From Ichthyophis bannanicus (taxonomy: Eukaryota > Chordata > Amphibia > Gymnophiona > Ichthyophiidae), in contig CM066035.1 in NCBI GenBank assembly GCA_033557465.1, positions 918,044,235-918,108,234 of the forward strand: a DNA stretch of 64,000 nucleotides, in the 5' to 3' direction. How positions within the stretch are numbered: the first letter of the stretch is position 1; every line of letters starts with the position of its first letter. The notes beneath the pieces are model-generated. The model searched no databases and was not told where the DNA came from. It saw only the letters and a program-made list of their open reading frames with translations. Positions 43,373 through 53,347 of the stretch are shown here, one piece after another. The translations under genes and the position numbers were made by a program.

Positions 43373-43820
43373 TGTTAGTAAGCTTTGACGCGGAAAAAGC
43401 CTTCGATAGGGTAGATTGGCAATATTTGCAGTATCTGCTCCCGCGTTACGGACTTGGGGCCTCCTTTTGCACTATGGTTGGGAGCCTGTATGTAGAACCG
43501 ACAGCAGCGATTTATTGCAATGGGTGCTCTCAGAGGTTTTTCATCTTAGACGTGGGACTAGGCAGGGATGCCCTCTCTCCCCCCTTCTTTTTATTCTGTC
43601 CTTAGACACTCTTATACGTAAGGTGGAGTTATCCCGTGTGATACGGGGGATCCGTATTGGCCCGTATGAGTTCAAGCTATCCGCTTTTGCGGACGACCTT
43701 CTCGTGCACCTGCTCTCACCCCGAGAATCACTGCCTATGTTGTTGCAGGAATTCAAGACCTTTGGGCAGTTTTCAGGCCTTTGTATCAACAGGGAAAAAT
43801 CGGAGGCCTTAGATGTATCA
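43373..43820 (+). pseudogene. L1 reverse transcriptase, part 1
   Basis: SFDAEKAFDRVDWQYL (first catalytic Asp) is at about 43,382, then a Leu-Tyr...Pro-Thr-Ala...Cys-Asn-Gly segment. A frame change follows near 43,550, then RGTRQGCPLSPLLFILSLD near 43,550-43,605, FKLSAFADDLLVHLL near 43,672 (FADD catalytic pair) and INREKSEALDVS near 43,790. These are L1-clade RT blocks. Confidence 0.88.
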
Positions 43821-44505
43821 TGATATGTAGAGCACATATCACCCTATCTAGTCAAACTACACTGGCTCCCTATTCAATGCAGAATAAACTATAAATTAAT
43901 AATAACCACCTTTAAAGCTTTAAATAACACTGCCCCAGCTACACTAAATAAACTACTCATTAAAGACACACTTCAATCAGCTCAGAGAAGAGGCAACGCC
44001 TATAAAATAAGGATTCCAAAAGAGTTCACAAAGACTAAAAAAACAACCAATAAAAAAGCGTTTTCCCATGCAGCACCTATACTCTGGAACTCACTACCTG
44101 ACGAAATCAGAGCCTTAACCGATCTTAAAGATCTACGCAAAACATTAAAAACTCACCTCTTTACCTCCTACTACGGCCCACTGGCGAATACCCATCACCA
44201 AAACAAAAAGGGATAATACATAACACATTGAGCCTAATACCACATTGTCCCATGACACTTCGACCTTTAACACTGCCTACGATGTTTATAAATTGCTACC
44301 TCCCTCGTTGAACTCACTTTCGCTGATTGTACATAGTTGATTGTACATAGTTCTCCAAAGTTTAATTGTTAAAGTTAAAATGTACATAATTCATTTAATG
44401 TTTAATGTAAAAACAGAAATGTTAACCTGTTTCCTTGACTGTTATATGTAAACCGCACCTGATCACTGGAAGGTTGCGGTATATAAAAGATTGTTAAATA
44501 AATAA
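43821..44505 (+). mobile_element. Young L2 LINE 3' end inside the L1
   Basis: Begins within EHITPYLVKLHWLPIQ and runs to a stop near 44,215, then 3' UTR and tail with GTAAACCGCACCTGATCAC and GCGGTATATAAAAG. An exact 8-bp duplication ATGTATCA flanks it (43,813-43,820 and 44,506-44,513). Same subfamily as the L2 at 1-1,257, including a KTTNKKAFSHAAPILWN stretch. Confidence 0.92.
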
Positions 44506-44513
44506 ATGTATCA

Positions 44514-46109
44514 GGTCAGTTACGGAGTACATGGCAAGGGGATTTCCCTCTTAGATGGGCGGAGAACCATTTTGTGTACCTAGGCATTGTGTTGACACGA
44601 CAGCCAGCTCAGCTTTATGGGTCTAACTTAAACCGTGTGATGGCCAGACTGCGGGCCCAGCTGCAGGCGTGGGGTCCTCTCCCACTATCTTTATCGGGGA
44701 GAGTAGCTGCGATCAAAATGGTAGTATTACCACAGATACTTTATTGGCTGCAGACTCTTCCGGTCTGGTTATTACGGCGTGATCTTCTGCGGCTCGAAGG
44801 GGTGATTCAGGGATTTTTATGGAAGGGGGTGAGAGCACGTATCCCGTTCAGACGTTTGGTGGGGGGATGGAGACAGGGGGGATTGTGGCTTTCTGACCTG
44901 GGGGCATATGCTCTGGCCTACCAGGCTCGGCACTTGGGGGATTGGCTTGGTGGAACGGAGGTGTTTACCCCCAGGGCCCTGGAAGAGGCATATGTAGCCC
45001 CAAATACCCTACTTGCTCTCTTGCATCAGGAGAACCGCATGCTCCCCAGCCATCTCACAGAAAGCGTGTTGTTGGGTTCAGTGCGGCGAACCTGGCGGCA
45101 GCTGAACATATATTGGAAAAGAAATTGGAAGGCCTCCAGCTGGCTGCCGCTTCAAGGTAATGCATGTTTTACCCCAGGAACGGATACAGCGACTTTTCGA
45201 GACTGGGCGGAGAGAGGAATTCGACATATTGGCCATGTTGTAGAACCCTCCGGGAAATGCAAGCCCTTTACGTCGCTTTGTAGGGAATATGACTTGAGGC
45301 CGGGTCACTTTTTCTCATATCTGCTGATATCTCATTATGTGGCTTCGCTGCCAGAAGTGGAGCTTCATACTGACCGGTCGGCGCAGATTTTAGAATTTTT
45401 TGATTTGGGGGAGGACACCCCGCCGTCAATAAGGTTGCTGAAAACTAGGCTCGCTCAGTATAGACCTCTCGCAGAGTACCGTAGTGTAGAGTTGGCCTGG
45501 GCTGGGGAGATGGCGCGGGAGGTCCCTCCAGGTACTGTCCTTAAGGGCCTCCGACGGATAGCAGACCTGGCTGAGGGAGTTCGTTAGAGAGAAGTGCAAT
45601 TCAAATGTATAACTAGAGTGTACTTCTCTCCACGACGGGCCTTCTGAAGTCATTTGACCTCGGATGGGAGCTGTCCGAGGTGTTCAGACCTGCTGGCGAC
45701 CTTACTGCATATGTGGTGGGGATGTCGCCTTGTTCGTCCCTACTGGGCAAAAATCTCCTCCTTCATGCAGGGGCTGTTGGGGCAGCAGGTGGGCTGGGAT
45801 GCCTCATTTGTCACACTGAATCGGTTAGGGGTTACACACCCAAAAGGAAAATGGGAACGGCTGCTAGTGCGTAAGGCATGCCTGGTGGGGAAGGGGCCAA
45901 TCCTGCGTAGATGGAGGGAACGGCATCCGCCTACCTTTTGGGAGTGGCGGAACTGTTTCCATCAGTTGATGCTTATGAAGTGTAGGAGTGCCCGAGGTAA
46001 TGTTCGAAGGTGGCCAGTGTTTCAGAGGCTCTGGGACCCCTATATTCAAAATTTGAGCCCCCGAAGTCGTAATGAAGTTTTACAATGGGTAGCAAGTGGA
46101 AAGTCGTAG
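44514..46109 (+). pseudogene. L1 ORF2 C-terminal part
   Basis: A long open frame (44,574-45,587) with YLGIVLTRQPAQLYGSNL at the start, then GRVAAIKMVVLPQILYWLQ (44,698 on) and FLWKGVRARIPFRRL. A stop at 45,588 is followed by a second frame (45,654-46,109) with CPRCSDLLATLLHMWWGC, the Cys-x-x-Cys...His...Cys knuckle typical of L1/Tx1 ORF2 C-termini. One stop and a frame change separate it from a continuous ORF. Confidence 0.88.
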
Positions 46110-46179
46110 ACTTATGTAGGTGAACTGGTGGCAGACTGAGTGGTGATTCCAGTTGAGACCCCAACTGATTGGGAAGGGA

Positions 46180-46284
46180 GGTGACTATGGGGAGGGGGGA
46201 AGGGGAGGGGGGAAGGGGAGGGGGGAGGGGTGGTGGATGAGGGGTGGTGGACGAGGAGCGGAGGGGGGGTGGGAGGGAAGGGAG
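46180..46284 (+). repeat. G-rich purine tract in the L1 3' UTR
   Basis: About 100 bp of nearly pure G/A with repeated GGGGAGGGGGGAAG runs, containing many G-tracts of four or more and so quadruplex potential. Mammalian L1 3' UTRs have a comparable tract. Confidence 0.85.
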
Positions 46285-46429
46285 GGTGGTCATAAAATGT
46301 TAAATACACCCGTAACTCTGATTGTCCTCCGATTTGGGGATAAGAGACAACCCCACTCAGAGTTTGTTCCGTGTCTTGATTGTTATTGTTTATTGGTGGT
46401 TTATAAATAAAGAATTTAAAAAAAAACCC

Positions 46430-48095
46430 ACCCTCCAAGCCAATCTGTTAAATACTAATAATATCGAGGACATGGACCTCCTCACCTCACTCTATGTCTA
46501 ATCTACAGACCCCCATCTATCAAAACAAAAAGTCATACAGCCATATTAGAAACAGCCTGCTCCCACAATACTAGAAAACAACTAATCATATTAGGAGACT
46601 TAAACCTCCCCTCTCTCAACCCTAACCACGCCAAAATATTCATGGAAAGCATGTTGGAACTAGACTTTCAGCAAATCTTAAACTTCCTAACACACATAAA
46701 AGGGAATACACTTGATCTAATTTTCACCGCCAAATCATCACAACACTGTGATATGTATATGTTACCCCAAGCGACTCCTGTTCCATGGTTTGACCATTAC
46801 CTAATAAGCTTCAATCTCCAATACCACATTAAACACACATCCCAAAAACCTACACATAGACCTCCCAGATTCAGGAAATTTGACAAAGACACCTTCCTAA
46901 AACAAATTTTGCCTTATATCTCCCTTCCAATAACTGAAATCAATGCTAGTATCACAATATGGAATGACACAATTATGAATGCAGCTGTACTCCAGAATCC
47001 TCAAAATAACAAAACAAGCAATAGGAAAAGAGAATCCGAACAATGGTACACCCAAGAAATAAGGCAGCTAAAAAGAGAATTAAGAAAGCTTGAGAAAAAA
47101 TGGCAAAGGTCAAACTCCATACCTGACAGACAACAATACAATGAGAAACTAATTGCTTACGGAAACACAATAAACACATCAAAGAAAACCTATCATACAA
47201 AAATCTTCATGAATTCTCTTAACTACCCTAGAGAACTATTTGAAATCATCAAAAACCTATCAAGACCTCAAAACAAACCATCTAATACTTCAATTTCTCC
47301 CGACTCTAGCTAACTATTACATTTCTAAACCAACCCCACTATCTGATCTCCCATTACCACTCACCTACACGCAATCCATCCCCAAACATATATGGCCTAA
47401 ATTCCACTTAGTTACCTCAAAGAGCTGGATAAGGTTATCTCAGACATCAATAGTACCACTTCAAGTCTTGACCCATGCCCGGTTAGCTGGATCAAAATTA
47501 CCCGACATGATCTAGCTCCACACATCCTCGACAAAGTGAACTTCTCTCTCACAAAGGGAATCATGCCCAGACTACTTAAGAAAGCCTTAAATAGGCCAGT
47601 CCTAAAAAACAAAAACTTAAATAGCCTATGTCCATCATCATATAGGCCAATCTCTAGTCTACTATTTATGGCAAAAATGAAAAAATCATGTATTCACAAT
47701 TGCAAGATCACAGTGAGACCCATGCACCCCTGGACACACATCAATACAGCTTCAGACTATATCACAGTGTGGAAACCCTTCTCACAGATCTCATTGATAA
47801 CTTGTTAAAGTACATTGATAACCCAAAGCAAGCCGTCCTGCTGATACTCCTTGATATTACCACCACATTTGACTCCATCAACCACAATTCTCATGGAAAA
47901 ACTTAGGCAAGGGGGGATACATGGCACCATGCTCTCATGGTTCCAATCCTACCTTGCAGACTGAACTCAACAGGTTAAAATAAGAAACCTCACATCAAAA
48001 TCTTTCTCTCAAAAACAAGGGATCCCTCAGGGATCTGCTCTATCAGCTGACATATACCTACAGCCAATCTGCCACATTATAAAGGAATGCAACAT
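46430..48095 (+). pseudogene. L2 endonuclease end and RT first half
   Basis: Endonuclease C-terminal blocks (LIILGDLNLPSL near 46,575; GNTLDLIFTAKSS near 46,705; WFDHYLISFNL near 46,790, with Asp-His catalytic) are followed by a basic linker (to 47,313). RT blocks come next: YRPISSLLFMAKM near 47,645, LDITTTFDSINHN near 47,850, and a GIPQGSALSADIYL-like box near 48,018. It breaks at 48,095 for the SINE. Several frameshifts. Confidence 0.84.
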
Positions 48096-48388
48096 TTTTA
48101 TTTATTTATTTATTTATTTAGCTGTATTTATATCCCGCTTTTCACCAGGTCAAAGCGGTCAATTGGGAGATACATTTAACACGAGGGGATATGACACACA
48201 TACTCTAATACGTACAGGGAACATGGGCAATGGAGGGTTAAGTGGCTTGCCCAAGACCACAAGGAGTGCCTATAGGACTAGAAATCCCAGTCCCTCCGGC
48301 CTGAGATTGCTGTCTTCAGGTGGGACTTGAACCCCCGGCCCTCCGACCTGAAGTACCTTGTCCTAACCACTAGGCCACATCCTCCCAC
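48096..48388 (-). mobile_element. tRNA-derived SINE inside the L2 RT
   Basis: Minus strand: box A GGCCTAGTGGTTAGG near 48,375, box B GGTTCAAGTCCCA near 48,325, the MIR-like core with CACTTAACCCTCC near 48,240. A tail AAAGCGGGATATAAAT runs into (AAATA)n at 48,100-48,120. Exact 7-bp duplication GCAACAT at 48,089-48,095 and 48,389-48,395. Confidence 0.9.
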
Positions 48389-48543
48389 GCAACATAAAGT
48401 ATGCAGATGATGTGATGATATACCTCCCAATGGACACTGAGTCTCTTGATCTCTCCAGCATAAAAACGTGTTTTGCTAAAATATCCCAATGGCTATATAC
48501 TCATAATCTCAGCATCAATCTAAAAAAACAGAGGTGCTATTCA
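48389..48543 (+). pseudogene. L2 RT catalytic segment
   Basis: Reads KYADDVMIYLPMD (catalytic pair) then ISQWLYTHNLSINLKKTEVL. It is followed by the CR1 fragment and element B, and resumes at 50,219. Confidence 0.88.
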
Positions 48544-48544
48544 T

Positions 48545-48651
48545 AAGAACATAAGATATGCCATACTGGGTCAGACCAAGGTCCATCAAGCCCAGTATCC
48601 TATTTCCAACAGTGGCCAATCTAGGTCATACGTACTGTGGGACCCTAGCCT
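48545..48651 (-). mobile_element. CR1 3' UTR fragment
   Basis: The same conserved 3' end as at 37,757 and 40,643 (AAGAACATAAG then CCATACTGGGTCAGACC), about 100 bp long. It ends at GTAC where element B starts. Confidence 0.85.
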
Positions 48652-48652
48652 T

Positions 48653-50218
48653 GGCCCTAGGGCTCACAGGCTTAGGGCTGCCTTGTAATGTCCTTAAATA
48701 AAGCTTTTTTGACTGTCTCCAGTGGAATTCTGGGACTTGTAGTTAGGCTTTTCTTGAGCAAGGACAAAATGTAGTGTGAGACCGTTGGTAAGGCATACAA
48801 GAATATTTATTTTTCTATGGGGATTTCCAAGGCATTAAAATTCAAACACAAGGCATTAGGATACTTCTCCAACACAAAGGATAACAGAAGATAACTGGCA
48901 AGTGAGGTAAACGTAAACCAAAAGTCCTGCTAACCTTAGGAGCTGTTTTTCATTAAACAAAACAGTACTCAGCACAGCTTCTTATATCTCTTTCAAACAA
49001 AAGGTAAACTTTCTTCTTGGCACCACTGTTGTTTTCCCCTCCAAACAAACTTCTGGTAACACACAGCTTTTGGCACAACTGTGGTTTTCCCAGTTCAAAC
49101 AAACCTCTGGTAAAACACAGCTTCTTTGCTTTAGAAGAAAATTCTCACTTGGTAAAACACATCCTTGGCATTAGAAGACTATTAGCAGTTACAGAGTTAT
49201 GCACAATACAGCTTCTCACTCTTTCTCAGCTCTGCTTAGTAAGGCTCAGTCTTCTTTTAAACAGAATGAGCAATCCATTCGAGAGATTCCTAGGTTAGAC
49301 TCTGGCACATAAGAATTGACCTGCATTTCCTCCTGGGCTAAAGAATGCTCATTGCCTTCTACAGTCTTAAAAGCTTCCTCAGCTTCTCTGTGTTGTAGGA
49401 ACTTTTGAAACTGGCTCCACAGCAAATCTTTCTGATTTCGCACAGTTACTTTGGGAGAATAAGCCTTTCTCTCAGGGAACACTTGTGCTAATGTTTCTAG
49501 TGTTTTTAGCTCAGCTGCTCTGCTCACTGCTGGGGTTTGGCTTTTTCCACTCTCAAGCATCTCCACCCACCTTCTGGCAGTTATAGGGCTCAGGTCTGGC
49601 TCTTGTACATTAGCTGTTGCAAACTGTTCCTGTTCATCTGTAAGCTGTTCAGCTATACATCTGTTAGCTTCACTTCTAGGAGCATTTCTCAAACATCCAC
49701 TGCTTCCTTTTCTACTGACCTCTTTCAGCTTCTGGAAGTCAGACTTCTTGTGCCTTTCTCCATTCCTTCTCTCATGAGATCTCTCCTGAAAGCCTTCCTG
49801 GAAACCTTCTTCCTCTCCAGGATCTCCCAGGGCTCTGGGATATCTCTTCCCACTGGAATCCCCTTGCTCCAGGATCTCTCCTTCTCCTGTGGAAGTGACT
49901 CTCCCTTCCTTCCTCCCTCTCCAGACAGAGTGAGGTTTTAAAAAACATTTCTTCTCTGCCACACTCTTGCCTTCGCACAGGCCTTTCCAATCAGTATCTA
50001 AGCCTGCCCCCACTTCAGAGTCTGGGCGTGGCTTAGCCTCAGCAGAGACAGGATTTATTTTCTTTCCTGCTCTGCAGGCTCTGTGCACAGCTTGTCTGTC
50101 ACTTGTTTTAAAGGCAGAAACATGGTTTTCTTCTATCTCCATCTGTTCTTGGCTGCTCTCATCGTCACAGTACCTAGCAGTTTCCTCAAAAGACAAGGAA
50201 CCAACACTTCACTCCCCC
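48653..50218 (-). mobile_element. ORF-bearing LTR-like element B (unclassified)
   Basis: Minus strand. An ORF is followed by ~600 bp with AATAAA near 48,808, then ~155 bp ending GGCTAGGGTCCCACA at 48,653. The 3' end resembles element A (CCCTAGGGC near the end, final CA). The other boundary is near the L2 at 50,218, but no target duplication is found, so the 5' end may be truncated. Likely the same family as 35,464-37,317. No RT. Confidence 0.55.
49246..50142 (-). CDS. Uncharacterised protein of element B
   Basis: The frame is open from 50,196; the first ATG is at 50,142, giving 298 residues. Not recognised. It is rich in Glu, Lys and Arg, with GEEEGFQEGFQERSHERRNG and an ARRWVEMLESG segment. 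Near the C-terminus DLLWSQFQKFLQHREAEEAF could be a helix, and it ends MDCSFCLKED. That last motif parallels MECGVCMRE of the element A protein. No zinc knuckle, protease or enzyme motif. Either an element-encoded accessory or Gag-like protein, or a chance-conserved frame; the pair of related ORFs argues for the first. Confidence 0.5.
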   Translation of the reverse strand: MEIEENHVSAFKTSDRQAVHRACRAGKKINPVSAEAKPRPDSEVGAGLDTDWKGLCEGKSVAEKKCFLKPHSVWRGRKEGRVTSTGEGEILEQGDSSGKRYPRALGDPGEEEGFQEGFQERSHERRNGERHKKSDFQKLKEVSRKGSSGCLRNAPRSEANRCIAEQLTDEQEQFATANVQEPDLSPITARRWVEMLESGKSQTPAVSRAAELKTLETLAQVFPERKAYSPKVTVRNQKDLLWSQFQKFLQHREAEEAFKTVEGNEHSLAQEEMQVNSYVPESNLGISRMDCSFCLKED

Positions 50219-50446
50219 TTTAGAAATAAAAGTGGAAAATGCATCCATTGCTATAAAGAATGAAGTCAAGTACCTCGGCGGCATCATAGATAAAACACTA
50301 AGCCTAACAACTCAAATCAAGAACACGACTGCCGTTATATATAATAAGCTAAGATATTTTAAAAACCTAAGGCTGTTGCTACCACAACATGACTTTAGAT
50401 CAGTTCTCCAAGCCCTAGTACTCCCTCACATTGACTTCAGTAATAC
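50219..50446 (+). pseudogene. L2 RT thumb segment
   Basis: Reads IKNEVKYLGGIIDKTLSL then LVLPHIDFSNTIL. It stops where the LTR element inserted; the next residues are read at 60,437. Confidence 0.88.
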
Positions 50447-50451
50447 CATCC

Positions 50452-51123
50452 TGTCAGCATACATCAGCATGGCTTAGGTGTCATGGCTTTTTCCCCAGAC
50501 CTTAGATTTCATGCAGCTTTGTTACTCTGGTGATATCAGTCTCCAAAGTTAATGAGGGTAGTTTACAAGATGAGATTAACTCTGACCCCCTGGTGATGTC
50601 AGTCTCCGGGCCCGATGAGATTGGTCTGCAGCCCCTCCTTGCTAAATCAAGACTAACAGACCTCAAAGGGAGGTGCTAGAGAAAATTCACTATAAAGGAC
50701 AGAAATACTTCCTCTTTCTCTCTCTCTTCCTCTATTCATCAGACATGAAGGACAGGAGGCTCTGATAATCAATTCTCTTCACCCCTCCCCCCTCTCTCTC
50801 TCTCTCTGATCTCTCTCACACACACATGCACACACATAGAGTCTTTCATATACTCTATTCTCTCTCACACTTCACACATGCACACACACACACACAGATT
50901 CATTGATGTACACTGAAGCAGCTTTTTAACAACCACTATATAACTCTGTTCTGTACCTATGTAATAAGCCTATTTCTACATAAAGACCTGTTTCCAAGCC
51001 ACACCTGGTTGGTTGTCTTATTTGTGCTGCTTACCCTACTGTCTCTGTGAAATGAACCCGGGACCAAATAGAGAATAGACTAGAAGATTACAAGACTAGA
51101 AGATTACAATTCAGAAGATTACA
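50452..51123 (+). repeat. 5' LTR
   Basis: 672 bp, starts TGTCAGC and ends ATTACA. It contains two copies of a 30-bp motif beginning CTGGTGAT (50,530 and 50,591), a TATAAA near 50,690, CT/CA microsatellites (50,715-50,900) and an AATAAG-type signal near 50,961. The end has repeated GAAGATTACA units. Confidence 0.9.
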
Positions 51124-51139
51124 TTTTGGGGGCCACCTC

Positions 51140-51853
51140 AGACTTCACAGCAGATCTCCAGTTGGGTAAGTAATAATTTTGTTTGATACATTAAAGTGGA
51201 TTTCAGACAAGGTGCAACAGGAAAATCAAAAGCCCTTGTGACCATTTACAATTTACAATTTTTGTTACAGGCTGGATTTAGTGAAATGTTCCAGTGATAA
51301 CTTTGTTTTGTGGGTTAGACAAGGTGAGATTTTTATTGTCAAAAGGCTCTGTAATAATCCTGAATTTTAATTATTACCTACACCTAGGGACATTACATAG
51401 GGTGGCTTGCAATTGTCTTATTTTTATGTATAGGCTTGCTACAGATTTTTCTATAGTATTTGAGCTGCTAAGAAAAGACAGAGTTACACAGGTGAAACAG
51501 TCCATCATTGAATACAATATACATCTTTCCTGATAAAGCTATTACCTCCTGTCCCTTTTGCCTTTTATTTCTCAGTCTCCTGTCAGGTATAACTGACAAT
51601 TCTGTCAATCTAACACCCTTTTTACTATAATGTCATCCTAAACTTCCACCCTGTTAAAAGCTGATAAGCACTTTTTATTCAGGTATAATTTTAAGGCGTG
51701 GTCTTTATGCCAGTACTCTTTACTGAACACCCATAAAATTTATGCCATTCCAACTATAATTCTAAGTCTCACTTCTTCATAAAAGTGAGCATTCCTCCTT
51801 CCAAGGTTGCACATTTGAGATAGTCCAACTACAGCCTTTCTGCAGTCTCAAAT
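51140..51853. other. ERV leader region
   Basis: Untranslated DNA between the primer site and gag. A plus-strand frame at 51,294-51,533 is not recognised. No packaging signal can be called from sequence alone. Confidence 0.45.
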
Positions 51854-53347
51854 ATGGAAGCCTTTGATTTTAAAGAACTTAAAGAAATTGTAGTTGCATA
51901 CTGTAAGAGGAAAGGTGGTCCCTTTGAAGGTTAATTCCCTGAGTCATCATGGTATAATATTCAAAGACAAATGTTAAACCATTATCAAGAATTCAAAAAG
52001 AAAATAAATAAAAGAAAATGCCTTTTTATCCAAGGCATGTGCAGGGGGCTCATTAGCATGAAACAGGACAATACTGAACTGACTTCTCATTGTACGAAAC
52101 TAACCAAAGACCTTGAGGAGGCACAAATTTGCATCTCTATGCAAAGGACTCAAGTGATCCAAGCCACAAATTCTTTTATAACTGTTAGTGAGTAATTAGA
52201 AGCACTTAAACTTGAATTGAGGTACGTTAAGGATCAATTGGCCTCTGAAAGACAAAAGAAATATATGCCCATTTCTCCCTCAGCCCCTTATGCCTATGAC
52301 ACACCCTATCAGCCATGCATACAAGCTATTGCGAAACAAAAGAATACTAAAGTATGCATAGCTGGACTTAGGAATGGAAAAAATAAAGCTGAATCAGAGG
52401 AAGAAAATCCTGATAGTTTATCTCAGCCAGAACAGAGCAATAATCAGGATCTTTGTCAGGAAGATAATTCAGATGACTTAGACAGGGCACCCAGTACTGA
52501 ACTCAGAGCACCAGTTAAAGTGATGCTGCAGGACAATTTAAAAGACAGAGACATGGAAAGAATAGTTGAGAAAATTGGCCCTATGCCTTTTAATGTAAAT
52601 GATTGGTGCAAATGGGCCATTGATATTCTGATTCACTGGGGTCTAGGGAAATACAGAAGAAAACAATCAGACTTTGATAGACTTATGCATCTGGCTCTGG
52701 GGCCACACTATTATAAAGTTGGCTCTCTCACTCACCCATACCAGTTGGTTAAAAGGGGCATTGAGAAACTATTTCACTGTTCCCCAATGCAAGTATTTAA
52801 AATTATTATACCTCTACCAAATGATACACTGGAAGAGTTTGCATATAGAGCCTGGATTTTAAAAGCAGTTCTTAATGAGCAGGAGTCCTGGCCCAATGCA
52901 GAAGATTATGGGGAGAGCATGCATAAGGCATTTTTATTAGAATTGCTATCCCCTGAGATTACAAAACACCTTCTGTTATTTTCTGAAGACCCTAAAGCAA
53001 CCCCTTTTGATACTTTAATGCTCAGAATTGGGTCTGTTTGGAAGACCCAGACCTCGCAGGTCATAACAGTATCAGAAGCACGGAAGTGGCAAGCTGAGGG
53101 ATCCTCCCAATACATAAAAAACACAGACAAAGGATACAGGGGACAGACACCTTGGAGAGGACAAAGCAGAGGTACTTTTAGAAATTCCTCAGGTTACATT
53201 CCCTTTCAGGAGCTCAAAGCACAGAGAGATGGATTACAAAAGGAGAAAATTAAAAGGGAACAGGACAAATACATACTCCAGATAGAAATAGATAAATTAA
53301 AACAGGACATACAAGCAGCTCAGGACAAACATAAGGCTAGTGCATAG
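51854..53347 (+). pseudogene. ERV-like gag (broken)
   Basis: ATG at 51,854 opens a short matrix-like start that stops near 51,933. After more stops, a frame is open from about 52,196 to the TAG at 53,345. The readable part has an acidic/Pro-containing middle, a capsid-like domain (WCKWAIDILIHWG near 52,607, LEEFAYRAW near 52,830) and a basic Gly/Arg stretch (YRGQTPWRGQSRGTF). It ends in a long coiled coil. No CCHC zinc knuckle is visible. Family assignment rests on position before protease-RT. Confidence 0.75.

Larger units (their letters stand above)
43364..46420 (+). mobile_element. L1/Tx1-clade LINE, 5'-truncated
   Basis: Inserted in the L2 endonuclease with a ~15-bp duplication (AAAACCACCCTCCAA at 43,347-43,362; one extra C at 46,423-46,437). 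Carries the RT second half, the C-terminal domain with a Cys/His knuckle, a G-rich 3' UTR (46,180-46,280) and an A-rich tail. It is split at 43,821-44,505 by a younger L2. Confidence 0.9.

Noticed and set aside
46112..46438. Pro-rich minus-strand ORFs near the L1 tail
   Set aside because: They are the complement of the G-rich 3' UTR tract.
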